A stretch of 64,000 nt of DNA from the NCBI GenBank assembly GCA_027475525.1, contig JAMWFC010000070.1, forward strand, positions 372,001-436,000, read 5' to 3'. This DNA comes from Macrolepiota albuminosa. Its lineage: Eukaryota; Basidiomycota; Agaricomycetes; Agaricales; Agaricaceae. Position 1 is the stretch's first letter. Each line of letters opens with the position of its first letter. Shown piece by piece: positions 35,242 to 47,736 of this stretch. The position numbers and the translations under genes were made by a program. A model generated the notes under the pieces. The model ran no database searches. It was not told where the DNA came from and worked only from the letters and a program-made list of their open reading frames with translations.

Positions 35242-37434
35242 ATGGCTTTCATCGTTCCCTCCATAATGTTGTCTCCTCAGGGCACTTGTGTTGGGATTTT
35301 AGGTGCCGGAGCAGCAGGTCTAATCACTGCCCACATACTCCTGAAAGATGGATTCAACGTCCAGATCATCACACGCGATAGCTCTCCTGGCGGAGTATGG
35401 GCTCGAGAGCGAATATACCCTGGTCTAACAATCAACAAGTGAGCAACTCCGTCAGCACTGTGTACTCTCCATGGGTTAACTTTTCAGCATGCAGTGTGCA
35501 TGGAGAATTCAATTTCTCTCCTTATGCCATGCCACTGCCTGAAAAGTCAGAAGAAACTGGTAGCCGTTTGACGGGCGACGACATGTGTGCATATATGGAG
35601 ACTTTTGCTGAGAAATTTCTCGCTGGGAAGATCAAGTGTAAGACGGAAATTCGCGGCATAGAGAGATCATCCAGTGGTTCCTGGCTCGTGACAGTGGAAG
35701 ACTTATTCAACGGATCCCAGGAGGTCCTCAACTTTTCGCATATCGTCTTGTGCACGGGGGTACATCTATCTATAAAAGTCGCTCATAGGCGAGAAACTCA
35801 CCAACAAGTAGGGATGCAGTAACCCAAGTGTTCCAACATATATATCACCTTCAACAGCAGAGTCGGCTGGCTTCCGTGGCCTGGTTTTCCATTCGTCGAA
35901 ATTTCGCGATCGCTTAGATGAGGTCTTGACCAGGTCAATTGATGCTGATGGCAATGAAAAGGTAAACTCAATCATAGTGATTGGAGGTGGAAAGTCTGCG
36001 CAGGAGTGGGTCCATTGTTCCTTTTTCCTTGGGTTACTGAAGGATTTCCATATACTACCTGCAGTATTTCTACCTATCTGGCAAATGCGGGCCGTAAAGT
36101 GACTGTCGTTTTTGAGACAGCAGATGCATTTCTGGCATACAAGAAACCCCTTCCTGACTTCATCCGTAAAAGCAGGTTTGTATACGTTATGCCCTTGCGT
36201 CTAGTTTTGGCCTCAGCTCAGGACAGATTCCTTGCGATTTTATCGCCTCATATGGAGCTGAGAACACGCCTTGAGTGAGCTCCACCCTCCTACAAAGACG
36301 TACATCTACTCACCCGTAATTTTTGGCAGACGGTTTTTGCACACCACATGGCTTGGCAGTAAATTCGTACACTTCGTTTGGAGCAAAATTATCTCAACCT
36401 CGGTACGTGACCTTCCAAAGATGTGTCCGTATCTATTCTGACGTTTCCTGTTGAGAGCAGCTGGACGTGTACTCCCTGCCAGTAGATTCTCCATTGCGAA
36501 ATACACACTCGGCATTTTGGGGTATAAGGACCAATGATGACGGTTACTATAGGCCAAACAGTTTTTATGGTCTAGTCCAGTCTGGAAAAATCAGGCTTGT
36601 GGCACCAGCGCGTGCTACGGGCTTTGGTGACGATGGAAAGTCTGTGACTTTGAATGATGGGCAAGTTCTTTCTGCAGATGTTGTGATTCTAGCTACCGGA
36701 TTCAAGTCTTCGTGGACGAGCCTCTTCGATGGTAAGCAATGTATGATTGGATATCCTTCTAAGCTGACCAAATTTAGCCCAAACTGCGGCAGAGCTGGGA
36801 ATCATCAGGCATTCGCCGTCCATGAATGGTGATAATGACTGGAATTATACGTCTTTAGCAAACCCGCCAGTGTCACACCTTGAGAATGAGCAATGGTCAT
36901 CATCAATCTATCGTGGTCTCGTACCTGCAAACAATATCAATAAACGAGACTTCGCAATTAATGGAGCAGTTGTAGGTTATCGATAATCCCATCCATTTTT
37001 TACTCCAGTGACCAACATATAGTTCACCGTGAACAACGGCTACACTTATGAAGTGTCTGCGCACTGGATCTCGTCATATTTCTTGGGAGACCGTATGCGG
37101 CTGCCGTCCACAGCGGAAGAAGCGCTCGCGCACGCTGAGCGTAACTCGGCTTGGATGAGGAAAAGATACCCGAGCATGCTCACCTGGGTAAATGAGAGTT
37201 ACAGCAGCAACTTGGCCTTTTGGAGGTACGTCTCCGCGTAGTCACAGTCACGCACGTGATGCGGCTACTGATTTGACCCTTAGTTGGCCACAGCTTGTCG
37301 ATGAGATGCTGGAAGACATGTACTTACCGAGCATGCGGTCTGGCGGAAATTGGTTGACGTGGCCATTTAAGACCATTGGCGTCAATGAGATTGCCAATCT
37401 CGAGCAAGAACGCCGATTGAAACGAAACTCTTGA
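35242..37434 (+). CDS. Flavin-containing monooxygenase (FMO-like)
   Basis: The N-terminal exon has the FAD site GILGAGAAGLITAHIL; the second dinucleotide site IIVIGGGKSAQD (NADPH) follows the third exon. Also seen are SPGGVWARERIYPGL, MCAYMETFAEKF, TVVFETADAFLAYKKPLPDF, FLAILSPHMELRTRLERFLH, DGQVLSADVVILATGFKSSW and SWPQLVDEMLEDMYLPSMRS. The fold is that of class B flavoprotein monooxygenases. Introns are canonical, for example 36176-36220 joined as KSR|FLAIL. The frame is intact throughout. It may oxidise N- or S-containing small molecules; the substrate is unknown. An alternative start is the ATG at 35269. Confidence 0.85.
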
Positions 37435-37680
37435 GACTGTTTGTTGAACAAGCATCCAGAGTTTATAATGTATTCGAGATATAATTATCTATCTGATCTG
37501 ATACATCGTCTTATCTTGAATAGAGTGTGTCCCTTCGACACTTTGCATGCTCTTGGAGATAGAGAACAAACAAAATCAAGCACGGTCAGCGTACAAATGA
37601 GCACAAAAATTTTCCAACTAAGGAGAGATAGACAAATGATATAACGGTGCACTATATCTACGAGGGGCATAAATTGACCT

Positions 37681-40264
37681 TTACTTGCGCATGGCAGATA
37701 TGAGGCCGGAGAGAGCGCGGATTTTCGTGAGCCAGCCATCAGCATACACAAAACGGATGAGACCACAGGCAAAATCCCTGAGTAAAACGTTGAGTTGACC
37801 GCAATTAAGGCAAGACATGAGGCGAAAACATACCAGCTCTGAGAGAGAGATCGAACAGGATAGTCGATGACTGTGGGGATCGAGGTCTGTATCAAGGCAG
37901 GCCACCTATCTGTCATTATCGCTTTAACATTGGTCAGAGATCGTAAACCCTCCGGGCCCCCTTATAGATAAAAAGTACTTCAATTGACGATACTGGTCGG
38001 AGAGAACAGCCACTAACCGAATCGTCCATATCCACTATATTTGGCACCTCCAAATGGAAGATCTTGACTGGAGAACTGAGTCAGTGGGAGGTTTGGAAAA
38101 GTTTGCGAATGGATCTTACTTGACCTGAAAGGACATGAGTTCGAGAAGTCAAAATAAAAGCAGAAAGGATCTTACATAAAAGACTCCAAAATCGTTGATA
38201 GAGACCATGCCACATTCAAGTTTCTTGGCTACCTCAAGGGCTTGACGCTGGTCGGGCCCAAAGACACTGGCGCCGAGACCATATCGAGTCCCATTCGCGA
38301 TCTCAATCGCCTCGTCAATCGTTTCATAAGTCATCAGGACAGCAACAGGAGCGAACACTAATTATCCGGATTCGGGTGAATGTTCAAAATTACAAGGACA
38401 GAAGTGTAGTGTTACTTACGTTCCTGTTGAGCGATGTCCATTACGGGTTCCACAGGGCCCACAAGAGTTGGTGAGAAGTAACAACCGTTCTCCGTGTACA
38501 TATGGTTGTACGGGGTTCCATTAAGGACATGTGCACCCGCTTCGCTGGCACCACGTATAATCCTTTCTAGAGCTTCGAATCTTTCGCTCGATATCATTGA
38601 ACCGGAGTCGATCGTAGAAACATAGCCTTCAGGCGAAGGCGCTAGAACCGGGCCGACCCGGAGTCTGGCAATACGTTCATTGAAAATGGCATGTAGTTCA
38701 TCATATTGACTCGAATGTACGAGCATTCTTTCAATGCCGATGCAGTTTTGTCCCATATTTTGGCTAAGGTAATTAATTAGTCAGAGAATCCATGCTACAG
38801 ACATCAAGAAGTAAGTACTCACAAAATTCCCCGCATCCACAAGCTGGCCCATTTGTTAAGATTAGTGCCAGGTAGAACAATCGCTGGGTCCTTTCCTCCA
38901 AGCTCAAGGGTAACAGGAGTCAAATGTTCTGTCGCCGCTCTAGCAACCTGATATGCCTCTATTGCAATAGAGCTCGTACAAACAGCAGTGACAACTGACC
39001 TTCCGTCCGACTTCTTCAGAGCCAATGAACGTGATATGTTGCAATAGAGCTCGTACAAACAGCAGTGACAACTGACCTTCCGTCCGACTTCTTCAGAGCC
39101 AATGAACGTGATATGTTGATTTTCGGCGATTTTGTCAGAGCCTCAGCTTGCCCAGGCCAACAACACACGATCTGAACGAGTTCCTCATCATGGCCGCAGG
39201 CACGAAGGCATAATTTTATAATGTCAACGAACCAGCTGGTCGACCAGACAACATTCTCGGAGCACTTTAACACAATTGAATTTCCAGCAAAGAGAGCGGC
39301 AAGAATTGGAGACCACGCGTTGTGCAGGGCTAGACTACTGTCAGAATGAGTCTACGGAGAAGATGGGAGAACGTACGATAGTTCCACGAGACGATAGCAG
39401 CAACAACACCCAGGGGCTCGTACACGACTTGAGAGTGCTTGTAAAACAGAAGAAAATTGCTTGCCCTCGTTTCCGGACTAAGCGCTTTCTCGCCATGTCT
39501 AAGCAGCCATTCCATTTTCGAACATGTCGTCAATATTTCTCCAAGAGCAGCATCGATGACTGGCAATACATTTCAAAGGTAAGCAAAGAAAAGATGCCGA
39601 AGTTGAACTCACGCGTCTTTCCCGAGTCCCGACACGCGACTCTTGCGCATAAATCCTGATTGTCGACTAACCACTTCAGCAGACTTCTCACAACGCGTCT
39701 CCTCTGTGTAAATGTCGTATTGCGCCATTTCTTTTGCGCTTTCTCGGCTTGAGAGATCTTTCCGCGGATTTCTTCCTCGTTGTCGTAAATGTCGTATTGC
39801 GCCATTTCTTTTGCGCTTTCTCGGCTTGAGAGATCTTTCCGCGGATTTCTTCCTCGTTGTCGCTAGGTATGTATGGATATGGAGGCCGGTGGCAGGGTCA
39901 AAGCTTGTGATGTACTCTCTCTGGCTATCTCTACCAAGAGGCACAAGTCTTTCGTCCTCTAGGTGTGACTTTAAATGGGGCTTTTCAATAGGAATCGATT
40001 GCCAGTTTGGGTCTGCAGGCTATCAGCAAGCTGGTAAGTTGTACATAAAACAGTCAACGCGTATATACGAGGTACCTCCGGTATAGGAAAAGAAAATGGG
40101 ACAGGATCGTTGTGCATCTTGTGATAGCGTTGGATTACAAGCCATATTCCAATGACGAAGAAGATCGTGATGGGGTAGACAATGTCAACACCCTGTTGGT
40201 CGTCATCATCAGATATGTTAACGGGTATAAGAGGGTGTAGTATGATAGAAAGAACGGCATTCAT
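37681..40264 (-). CDS. Membrane-anchored aldehyde dehydrogenase (Msc7-like)
   Basis: It starts MNAVLSIILHPLIPVNISDD with a membrane segment (IVYPITIFFVIGIWLVI), then the ALDH domain: EYITSFDPATGLHIHTYL, WRNTTFTQRRRVVRSLLKWL, SQVVYEPLGVVAAIVSWNY, HITFIGSEEVGRK, LTPVTLELGGKDPAIVLPG, QNMGQNCIGIERMLV (catalytic Cys), FAPVAVLMTYETIDEAIEIA, NQDLPFGGAKYSGYGRFGG, and the tail FACGLIRFVYADGWLTKIRA. The membrane anchor and long tail match fungal Msc7-type ALDHs of the ER. Two 77-bp duplications interrupt it (38962 in an intron region, 39708 in an exon); removing one copy reconnects it, apart from a base missing at 39862. Confidence 0.85.
38962..39115. repeat. 77-bp tandem duplication 3
   Basis: Period 77; ALDH gene, exon-intron boundary after GSEEVGRK. 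Confidence 0.95.
39708..39861. repeat. 77-bp tandem duplication 4
   Basis: Period 77; ALDH exon. A base appears to be missing at its right edge. Confidence 0.95.
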
Positions 40265-40379
40265 GGTGCTGACGCGAGGACACCAGGTCGCCTCACTATC
40301 CAGTTGCCTCGAGGTCAAGAATAAACAGATTGAACAACCACGCGACAAATAAGGAAATCACGATCACGTGATTTAATTG

Positions 40380-40905
40380 CCTGGCACAGACCTCGGATGT
40401 GTTTTGGGTAAGACGCGCGTTCTTTCATGGACCACAACAGCTCAGGAATACTGAGTGACAGTCCTCAAAAAGGAGCGAACACCCTCTGCTCACCCCTCAC
40501 AACATAATCACTTAAGAGCTAACGGAAAGGTGCTTGGTTTGAAGCTATAGCAGCGATGAAAAATCTAAATAGCTTCCCGTCTTCTGATGCACGCCTTTGT
40601 AAAGGGATATGTAAAATCAATGGAAATGAAATCGTAACCGGTTAAACAGCTTTCCCCAACGGGGTTTTGATACTACCCCATACGCCCTTTATACATTTTA
40701 TACATTTTACTTACTGGGTCTATCGTGGCGTATCTCTAGGTATGACCATAGCTATCACTCTTGTATAGCGTAGGTAGATATCAAAAATAGTAACATAGTA
40801 ACAGGGTCAGTTCACTCTTTGCTCGTAGTCCGTCGGCGTCCAAACGATCATCTTTCGGCAATTAAGCACGTCAGCCAATGAAAAAAAGGACTCTCCACAT
40901 CATTC
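40380..40905. other. Intergenic
   Basis: Shared upstream region; AT-rich. Includes the start of the 77-bp duplication at 40874. No gene seen. Confidence 0.4.
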
Positions 40906-41027
40906 TCACGCCACTCCGCAGAAAAGCCTCATGGGACTTGGTTCTTCCTTGCCAATGAAAAAAAGGACTCTCCACATCATTCTCACGCCACTCCGCAGAA
41001 AAGCCTCATGGGACTTGGTTCTTCCTT
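40874..41027. repeat. 77-bp tandem duplication 5
   Basis: Period 77; 3' end of the small minus-strand ORF. Confidence 0.95.
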
Positions 41028-41190
41028 CCTCGTCTCCAACAAGCATATACATTTTCCTCTTCTTTCCTTCCTCTGCCACTAACGAATCCATAGCCTCTTC
41101 CGCATCGCCTCTCCGACCTGATCTAAATGAATGACTCTCCACCTCGAGCGCCGACTTAAGGTTTTCCATGGTATCAACAAAGGCATTCAT
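40906..41190 (-). CDS. Small charged protein, unknown
   Basis: The frame begins MNAFVDTMENLKSALEVESH and continues EEAMDSLVAEEGKKRKMYML, HEAFLRSGVRMMWRVLFFIG. When the 77-bp duplication is collapsed the frame stops right after FFIG, giving about 80 residues. The amphipathic, charged composition is protein-like, but no family is recognised. Confidence 0.3.
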   Translation of the reverse strand: MNAFVDTMENLKSALEVESHSFRSGRRGDAEEAMDSLVAEEGKKRKMYMLVGDEEGRTKSHEAFLRSGVRMMWRVLFFIGKEEPSPMRLFCGVA

Positions 41191-41203
41191 CCTTAGTTAT
41201 CTA

Positions 41204-41357
41204 CTGTTGCTGTAGGTCTGAACACCTCTCTGTTGCATCCGGCGCTGAGTGTTTCCAGGATCCCTTGATCTGTTCCACTCCTGTTGCTGTAGGTCTGAAC
41301 ACCTCTCTGTTGCATCCGGCGCTGAGTGTTTCCAGGATCCCTTGATCTGTTCCACTC
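41204..41357. repeat. 77-bp tandem duplication 6
   Basis: Period 77; intergenic, upstream of the ferric reductase gene. Confidence 0.95.
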
Positions 41358-41770
41358 ATGGCTTCCATCCTCCATATTTTGGTCTTGGCCAGCACGCCTC
41401 AGTCACGCTCAACGCTATTTGTAACTTGTTATCTCTGGTTGGTGCTTTAATGCGTCGAAAAAACTTTTTCCTCGGACATGTGGCCTGACTCGGGGAAAGC
41501 TCCGAATGTTCATCGCCATGCAATTCAGCATGCCACTTATTGCTTCGTCTTCCCGCTTTTCATCTTAAGCTGGTCGTTCTCGAAGACATTGGCAACTTTA
41601 CCGCCAACCCTTCCTCTCTCGATGTCCCAAGGCTAGTCTGTAGAGCAGAATATGTGCAACCTGTCTGTTGTTTATATTTGTTTGATCCCAATGTGATTGT
41701 TTTTTGAAAGTGATCTCACGCCTGGACCCACCTCACATCCGTTGCCCTTGACGGGTTTTCATACTTACTC

Positions 41771-44217
41771 ATGTCTGATACAGGCACTCCCCCAGTTATC
41801 CCGGCCGCCCTCCAGCAATATGAGTACGTCATCTCATCGAGGACATTGGCTCTTGTCTGATGGTGCAATAGCTCGTACGAAGTCGATCCGAAATGGCAGG
41901 TTAAATTCACCATTATTTGGACATCGGTGTTAGCATTTTTCGCCCTTATTGCTCTCCCATCTGTATTCCGTGGCTATCGACAGTGGAAGAAAGAGGCATT
42001 TGGGGTCACTGAGAGTTGGTGTGATCGGCATTCCCGTAATGAAATGCAAAAGCCCTACCTTGGCGGAACGCCTCTGCCTCCGCCACGATTTAAGAGCCGC
42101 GTTGTTGCGAGAATTCTTTCTACGTCAGGTTCTGTTTTCTACTGGATGCCGCCTGGTCTTTGGCTCAACGCAGGTCAAAGTATGTAGTTAGCCTATGTAC
42201 CATCGTGCCCACGTCTTATCTTCTGCAGTGCTATCTTTGGCTCAACGCAGGTCAAAGTATGTAGTTAGCCTATGTACCATCGTGCCCACGTCTTATCTTC
42301 TGCAGTGCTATGATTGCAGGTTATGCCGCTGTTGTCGTAGTGTGCATCTGCACATCTGCCGTGCTTGTGTCAAATCCCAACCGTGCAGGCTTCTTGCCCT
42401 CGCGCAGCTCACTCCGGTCTTCCTTTTCGCATCGAAGAATACGGTACTTTCCCTGCTCCTTCCCCCGTTCTTTGCGTACACTCGCCTGAACGTTCTACAC
42501 CGCTGGGCGAGCCGCACCCTGTTCCTTGCGGCTGTCTTGCATGGTTCGTTGTGGATCAACAACCATCTTGTATGGGATATCCAGATTTTGGGCCAGCAAA
42601 AGGAAACGAGTGGGGTGGCTGCGTTTGGTGTGTTGTGTGCTATCGTTCTCACGAGTTTTCGTCCCGTAAGGCAGTGGGCTTGGGGAGTGTTCTACTGGGT
42701 TCAGTGAGTCTCTATTCCATGAAGGAGAGTGAATCTTACATGGTACAAATAGCTTCTTGGCTGTGCCTGCGTTCTTCATCACAGTGTGCTACCATACTAT
42801 TTACGCCGCGCCGTGGATTTTCCCGCCTATCGCGATCTATGCATTTGATATTCTGATGCGTACTGGAAGATTCAGGCTGAAGGATGCCAGGCTGATCCCT
42901 GTAGACGATCGATCTATGCATTTGATATTCTGATGCGTACTGGAAGATTCAGGCTGAAGGATGCCAGGCTGATCCCTGTAGACGATAAATGACGATTGTG
43001 CGTTTACCCTCTCGTCACTTGTCTTTTTCCTATTGGTACTTATTCGGAGACAGATACATATTCCGGATTGTGATGACGGGTTCCAGGCAGGGCAGCATCT
43101 TCGCTTGCGCGTTTTCTTTGGGGGAAGGATGTTTGAATCCCACCCTCTTAGCATCATGTCTGCTCCTTCGTTGTCTGGTTCCACTACATGCCTGACCGGT
43201 GCCGACATGGACGCGTACTATCAATCCGACTCCGATTCCTTAAACCTTGTCGAAGGTCCGGGTATACTACTTGGCGCTCGTGCCATCGGCGACTGGTCCA
43301 AAGCGCTTAACAAGTATGCTCGCGATTGGATAGGGCAGTCGGCTGCTGTCGGCAGTTATCAGGACGATGAGAACGTGCAGAAGGTGTTACCAACGAGTGT
43401 CCCAGTGCAGGTGGTGTTTGATGGTCCATATGGTGGATGCTCGATTGAGCTGGGAACGTATGATCGCGTGTTGTTGGTTGCGGGCGGGAGTGGCGCGACG
43501 TTTGCGATTGGATGTATGGATGCGCTTGTTGCGTTGTGTGCGAGGCCACCACCTCCAGGCGTGGGTGCGCCGAGAACAAGGAAGATTCATTTTGTGTGGT
43601 GTATACGGTCATTCGGTGGGTTTTTCCGTAGCTTTCCAATCCGGCAGGACTCTCAATCTTAATATCGGGTTGATTTCCAGGCAACTTGAACTGGTTCGCG
43701 CCTCTTCTGCGTGCCATTGCACGGACTGCTGCCGCGGCGTCTGTGCGTCTCACCATGACAGCGTACGTGACGTGTATGTGTTCGCCTGAGGAAGTCGACA
43801 TCCCCGGTCTGGTGGTGCGCATCGGGGGCCGCCCCGACGTCTCGCGATTGGTGCGTGGCGTCACGGTAGGGCACATCGGCCCGGTCTGGTGGTGCGCATC
43901 GGGGGCCGCCCCGACGTCTCGCGATTGGTGCGTGGCGTCACGGTAGGGCACATCGGTACGACGATCAGAGGCAGCGAGGAAGACCTGTGTACATGTGGCT
44001 GCGCTGATGAGGCACTCAAAGCGCAAGAGGAGGAAGAGGACGATGAGAGTTTAGCGGGTGATGAGGAGAAGGGAGTGGCGAGGGGGAGAGGCAAGAATCG
44101 GTAGGGGTGTGTGCGAGTGGGCCGGAAAGCATGATAAGGGAGGCGGCAAATGCTGTTGCAGGGTACGCGGCTGGGGGACGTGAAGTCGGGTTCCATGCGG
44201 AGGTGTTTGCGGTGTAA
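41771..44217 (+). CDS. Ferric reductase-like transmembrane protein
   Basis: MSDTGTPPVIPAALQQY, a first helix FTIIWTSVLAFFALIALPSV, then AAVVVVCICTSAVLVSNPNR, LTPVFLFASKNTVLSLLLPP, HRWASRTLFLAAVLHGSLW (haem-ligand histidines), VPAFFITVCYHTIYA, the FAD-binding GQHLRLRVFFGGRMFESHPL, the NADPH segment GTYDRVLLVAGGSGATFAIG, and the end VCASGPESMIREAANAVAGY. This is the fungal FRE family, reducing extracellular ferric or cupric ions for uptake. Duplications lie at 42157 (intron), 42833 and 43803. Base losses occur at 42987 (edge of a duplication, before MTI) and near 44102 (before VGVCASGP). Confidence 0.8.
42157..42310. repeat. 77-bp tandem duplication 7
   Basis: Period 77; ferric reductase exon 2 end and intron. 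Confidence 0.95.
42833..42986. repeat. 77-bp tandem duplication 8
   Basis: Period 77; ferric reductase exon. A base appears to be missing at its right edge. Confidence 0.95.
43803..43956. repeat. 77-bp tandem duplication 9
   Basis: Period 77; ferric reductase NADPH-side exon. Collapsing restores the frame. Confidence 0.95.
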
Positions 44218-45246
44218 ATTGAAATCATGTAAATTGTATTTGTACTTGGACGATGAAATGATATTGCCGTGACCGGATAGCTCGCGACGCTGACGCGCAC
44301 TAAAATGAGTATTTGGTCAACTTCTTCTGATAAGAGCATCAGTTTTGTCTACTCCTGCTGCAATCTGCAGTCGTAGCCACAAGCACTCGAATGTGGACAC
44401 GCGAGTCCTTTACCAACTATACTGCCAAGCAGAAAAACGAGACTTGAACGCAGTCAATTTATACTTCCGAAAATCGTGGCGTGGCCAGGGTTAGCTCCTC
44501 TCTCTCTCGCACCAGATTAGTGCACTTTGTATAAGAGTGACTAGCATCACAGTTCTTGGTTGGATAAGTGATTTGCCACCGTACAAGTCTGCCGTCCCTC
44601 GAAGGAACTTCGACAATGCTTCGATTTTAATCAAACTTTGAAGCTTGAAGCTTATATGGATGGACAGCCAAACGAAGAGGTTTCTGGGGTCAGATAATTT
44701 AATTTTTTTTTTGGGTGGGTCGTTATACTCTATGTCCTGCATGTCAGAAAGATGTCATGACGTACAGAACAGAACAGAACAGGGAAAAAAAAACAAAGCG
44801 CGGGAGACTAAAAAGAAAATCGGAAATTGACCATGGGTATAATAAAGTGAGGTTGGTCTTAAGTACAACTAGGAGGAAAAGGGGAAAAGGAAAAAAAAAT
44901 AGGTAGGAGAAAGTGTGAATGTTTAATGTTTGTAGATGCAAAAGTGCAATTGAGTAAGTGCACGGTGGCCATTGTTGGGGGAAAAAAAATAAAGAAAAAA
45001 GAAAAATTTCTACGTAGAGGAGGGAGAAGCGCAGGCGCTCAAGCGCCAGATGAGGTGGGAGGGAAAAGGTAGTGCAAAGTGCGATGTTTAGCCACAGTCC
45101 AGTATTACTTGGGTTTGGAAGGGAAAGATATTACAAGGACGAGGAGGATCAAAAGAGGCAATAACGAAGGAGGAAGGTAAAACGAAAAGAAAAGGGGGTG
45201 CCTCTCAACCAATCGAGCTCCTCACCCTAACACCGTAGGTTACGAG
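44218..45246. other. Intergenic, poly(A)-rich spacer
   Basis: 3' flanks of two convergent genes, with A-rich runs at 44780-45010. No gene seen. Confidence 0.5.
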
Positions 45247-47492
45247 TTATGATGTCGCGACGGAACTGTCCGCGCCTTTCAAGCTGCTCATTGAGCCCCG
45301 TTTAAGTCCCAGACCAAGTTTTTTGAGACCAGCCAAACTGCCCCTGGTTTTCTTGCGCGACTTGGCGCCATTGGCGACCGAGTCCGAGGACGCAGCGTCC
45401 GAAGCAACGTCCTCGGTATCACCACCCAGAGTTTCCTCTGCCTTCTCCTCTTCAGGCTTGACGGTTCCAACAACGCCGCCGCCGCCGCCAACGAGCCGGA
45501 TCGTGGTGTCTGGCTCGCCGCCTGTAATCGCTGCAGGCTCGTTCTCGTCATACGCGCTTGGCTCAGGTATCAGTGTCCCAGACGACTCTGAGGCCTTTGC
45601 AGAGCCAGGCGATAACGGCGCGATAGGTTTTGTGTCCATTGCCGGAGCCGAATCGGCAAGTAGATCGGGAATAACGATTTTGGTGGTAGACGCTGATGGT
45701 GACGCTGATCGCCCGTCAGATAGTGAATGTGGTAGTGATTGGGGAGCAGCCAGAGCAGATGTAGATCCGCTGAAGCTGGCGGCTGAGTTTTCGTGCGGTG
45801 GTGGTGGACGACGAGTTGGGGAGCAGCCAGAGCAGATGTAGATCCGCTGAAGCTGGCGGCTGAGTTTTCGTGCGGTGGTGGTGGACGACGAGGACGAGGT
45901 CGGAGACTTGGCGCATTCCGAGGCTGCGTCCGGATTCTAGGTCTTCGTCAAAGGAGGATATGGGGGATGCTGGTGTGGATTCGGGGAGGATGTCGATGGG
46001 TTGGGGGAGTTCAACTGGGAGAGGGACAGGAGGTCGGGTGATGGATATTGTAGGTAATGACGCAGAATGAGGTAGTTGTCCAAGTTCTGGAACTGAAGTA
46101 GGAGCGGGGATAGGTGTGTCTACATCCGCCAAGACGGGGATTCCAACTTGGACACTGGATTCATGTCTAATGTTTAGGACTTCAGGTTCAGGTTCCTGAT
46201 GAGGAGTTGACGAAAAATTCATAGACTGAGCAAGGTGGACTTGCCTTGATCTCTTCCTCTATAGGTAACAGAGAAGTATCTGTTATCACGCCAGCTTCAT
46301 GCCATCGTCTTAGACTCCGGTCTGCCCATGCCTCGAGCACATTCCAGCCGCGATATTCGCCAATTAATCGTAAACCACTGTGACCGGTGTCTCCACCACC
46401 ATCTCCCTGGCCGCGTCCCGTCCCATCATAAAAATAACTCTCATACCCGAGGTCATCTTCACTATCGTCGCTCGCGTCACCACTGCCGATCTCGAAGCCG
46501 TCCCCGTTCTCCAACTCTTCTGCAAAACTGGCGAGCCATTTTGCCCATCCAGCAGGACCGTCGCCTCTCCAGAGGACAACCTTGGTGTCGAAATCACGGC
46601 CAAAAACGATGACTTGACCGACGGACCCGCTTTCATCAGGATTAAGGTCGACGCCGACATAGTTGCCCACTTTGTCGGCGATGAGGGGGATCCAACCACG
46701 CTGGGAATACTCCTTGCGGATCCAGCGCGGAGGAATAGACTGCATGGCATCCCGTAATCGTGGATTAGCGCCGGTTGCAGGGTCCTCATCTACCTCTCTC
46801 CAGAACTTCCATTCCTGGAGAACATCCTCAAGGGGGAGGAGTTTGAGACCGAAGAAGAGACCCTCGGAGCAGCCAGCAGCAGACTCTGCTTCCTGGCCGT
46901 CGCAGGCGAGGAAGGATTCGCGAATGACGGGCGGCAAAGCGAAGCCGAACTGGGCTTCTATCTGGGCGAGGTCGAGAGGGAGGATGCCGTAATTGAGTGT
47001 ATCGCCGAGCTCAGGATATTCGCGGTTGAGCCAGGTGCGGATCCGAGTCCACGTGCTTGCTAGAGGAGGGTAAGTGTATCGCCGAGCTCAGGATATTCGC
47101 GGTTGAGCCAGGTGCGGATCCGAGTCCACGTGCTTGCTAGAGGAGGGTAGGCGAGCGCGGTGTGACTGGGATCGTGGTGTGTGGGAAGCAGCGATGCAGG
47201 ACGGGAACTGCGAGTGCTGGAGCCAGTCAGCACAGTGCTGCCACACAAAACGACACTCACAAGCTGCCCACGTAGCCATACGCCCACTGCCCTGCGGCGG
47301 ATATGTGTACGCAGAGTGCACCCCGTCGACGTCGGGGGTCTGCAGAGTGTCTGGGTTGAAGGCATCCGCGTGGCTGAACGTCGGCGACGACGTGGGCAGC
47401 GAGAATGCCTCGTGCGTCGACGAGAGCGCCTGGCCCTTTCTGGAAAACTGCAATGGGTCCGTCGACGAGAACAACGAGGAAAGCCAGCCCAT
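45247..47492 (-). CDS. KNR4: Knr4/Smi1 cell-wall assembly regulator
   Basis: MGWLSSLFSSTDPLQFSRKG, then WTRIRTWLNREYPELGDTLN, YGILPLDLAQIEAQFGFALP, PPVIRESFLACDGQEAES, GLFFGLKLLPLEDVLQEWKF, RWIRKEYSQRGWIPLIADKV, GNYVGVDLNPDESGSVGQVI and LWRGDGPAGWAKWLASFAEE form the SMI1/KNR4 (SUKH) domain. A long disordered tail follows, ending in a basic stretch and SSVATS. Knr4 links the cell-wall integrity and calcineurin pathways. Duplications at 46996 (in the SUKH N-part) and 45739 (in the tail) shift the frame, and one more frame change lies near 45925. Start and stop are clear. Confidence 0.85.
45739..45892. repeat. 77-bp tandem duplication 10
   Basis: Period 77; KNR4 disordered tail. Confidence 0.95.
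46996..47149. repeat. 77-bp tandem duplication 11
   Basis: Period 77; KNR4 exon 2. Collapsing joins ELGDTL to NYGILPLDL. Confidence 0.95.
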
Positions 47493-47582
47493 GACAGACG
47501 TGGCGGACTGGCCAAACCGAAACAACCAGCCTCCTCACCACGTATTATGTAAGCACTCGTACTTATATCTCTTCCACCCATG

Positions 47583-47736
47583 TCTGCCTCTTCGTCCTTC
47601 TTGCCTCCTGCAGTCGTGTACTCCCCTATCTACAATGTCTACTGTGCGTCGTCTCACACTCTGCCTCTTCGTCCTTCTTGCCTCCTGCAGTCGTGTACTC
47701 CCCTATCTACAATGTCTACTGTGCGTCGTCTCACAC
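47583..47736. repeat. 77-bp tandem duplication 12
   Basis: Period 77; between KNR4 and the kinase, including the kinase start codon. Confidence 0.95.

Noticed and set aside
40874..41357. Closely spaced 77-bp repeats as a CRISPR-like array
   Set aside because: Two unrelated adjacent tandem pairs with no spacers; the organism is eukaryotic.
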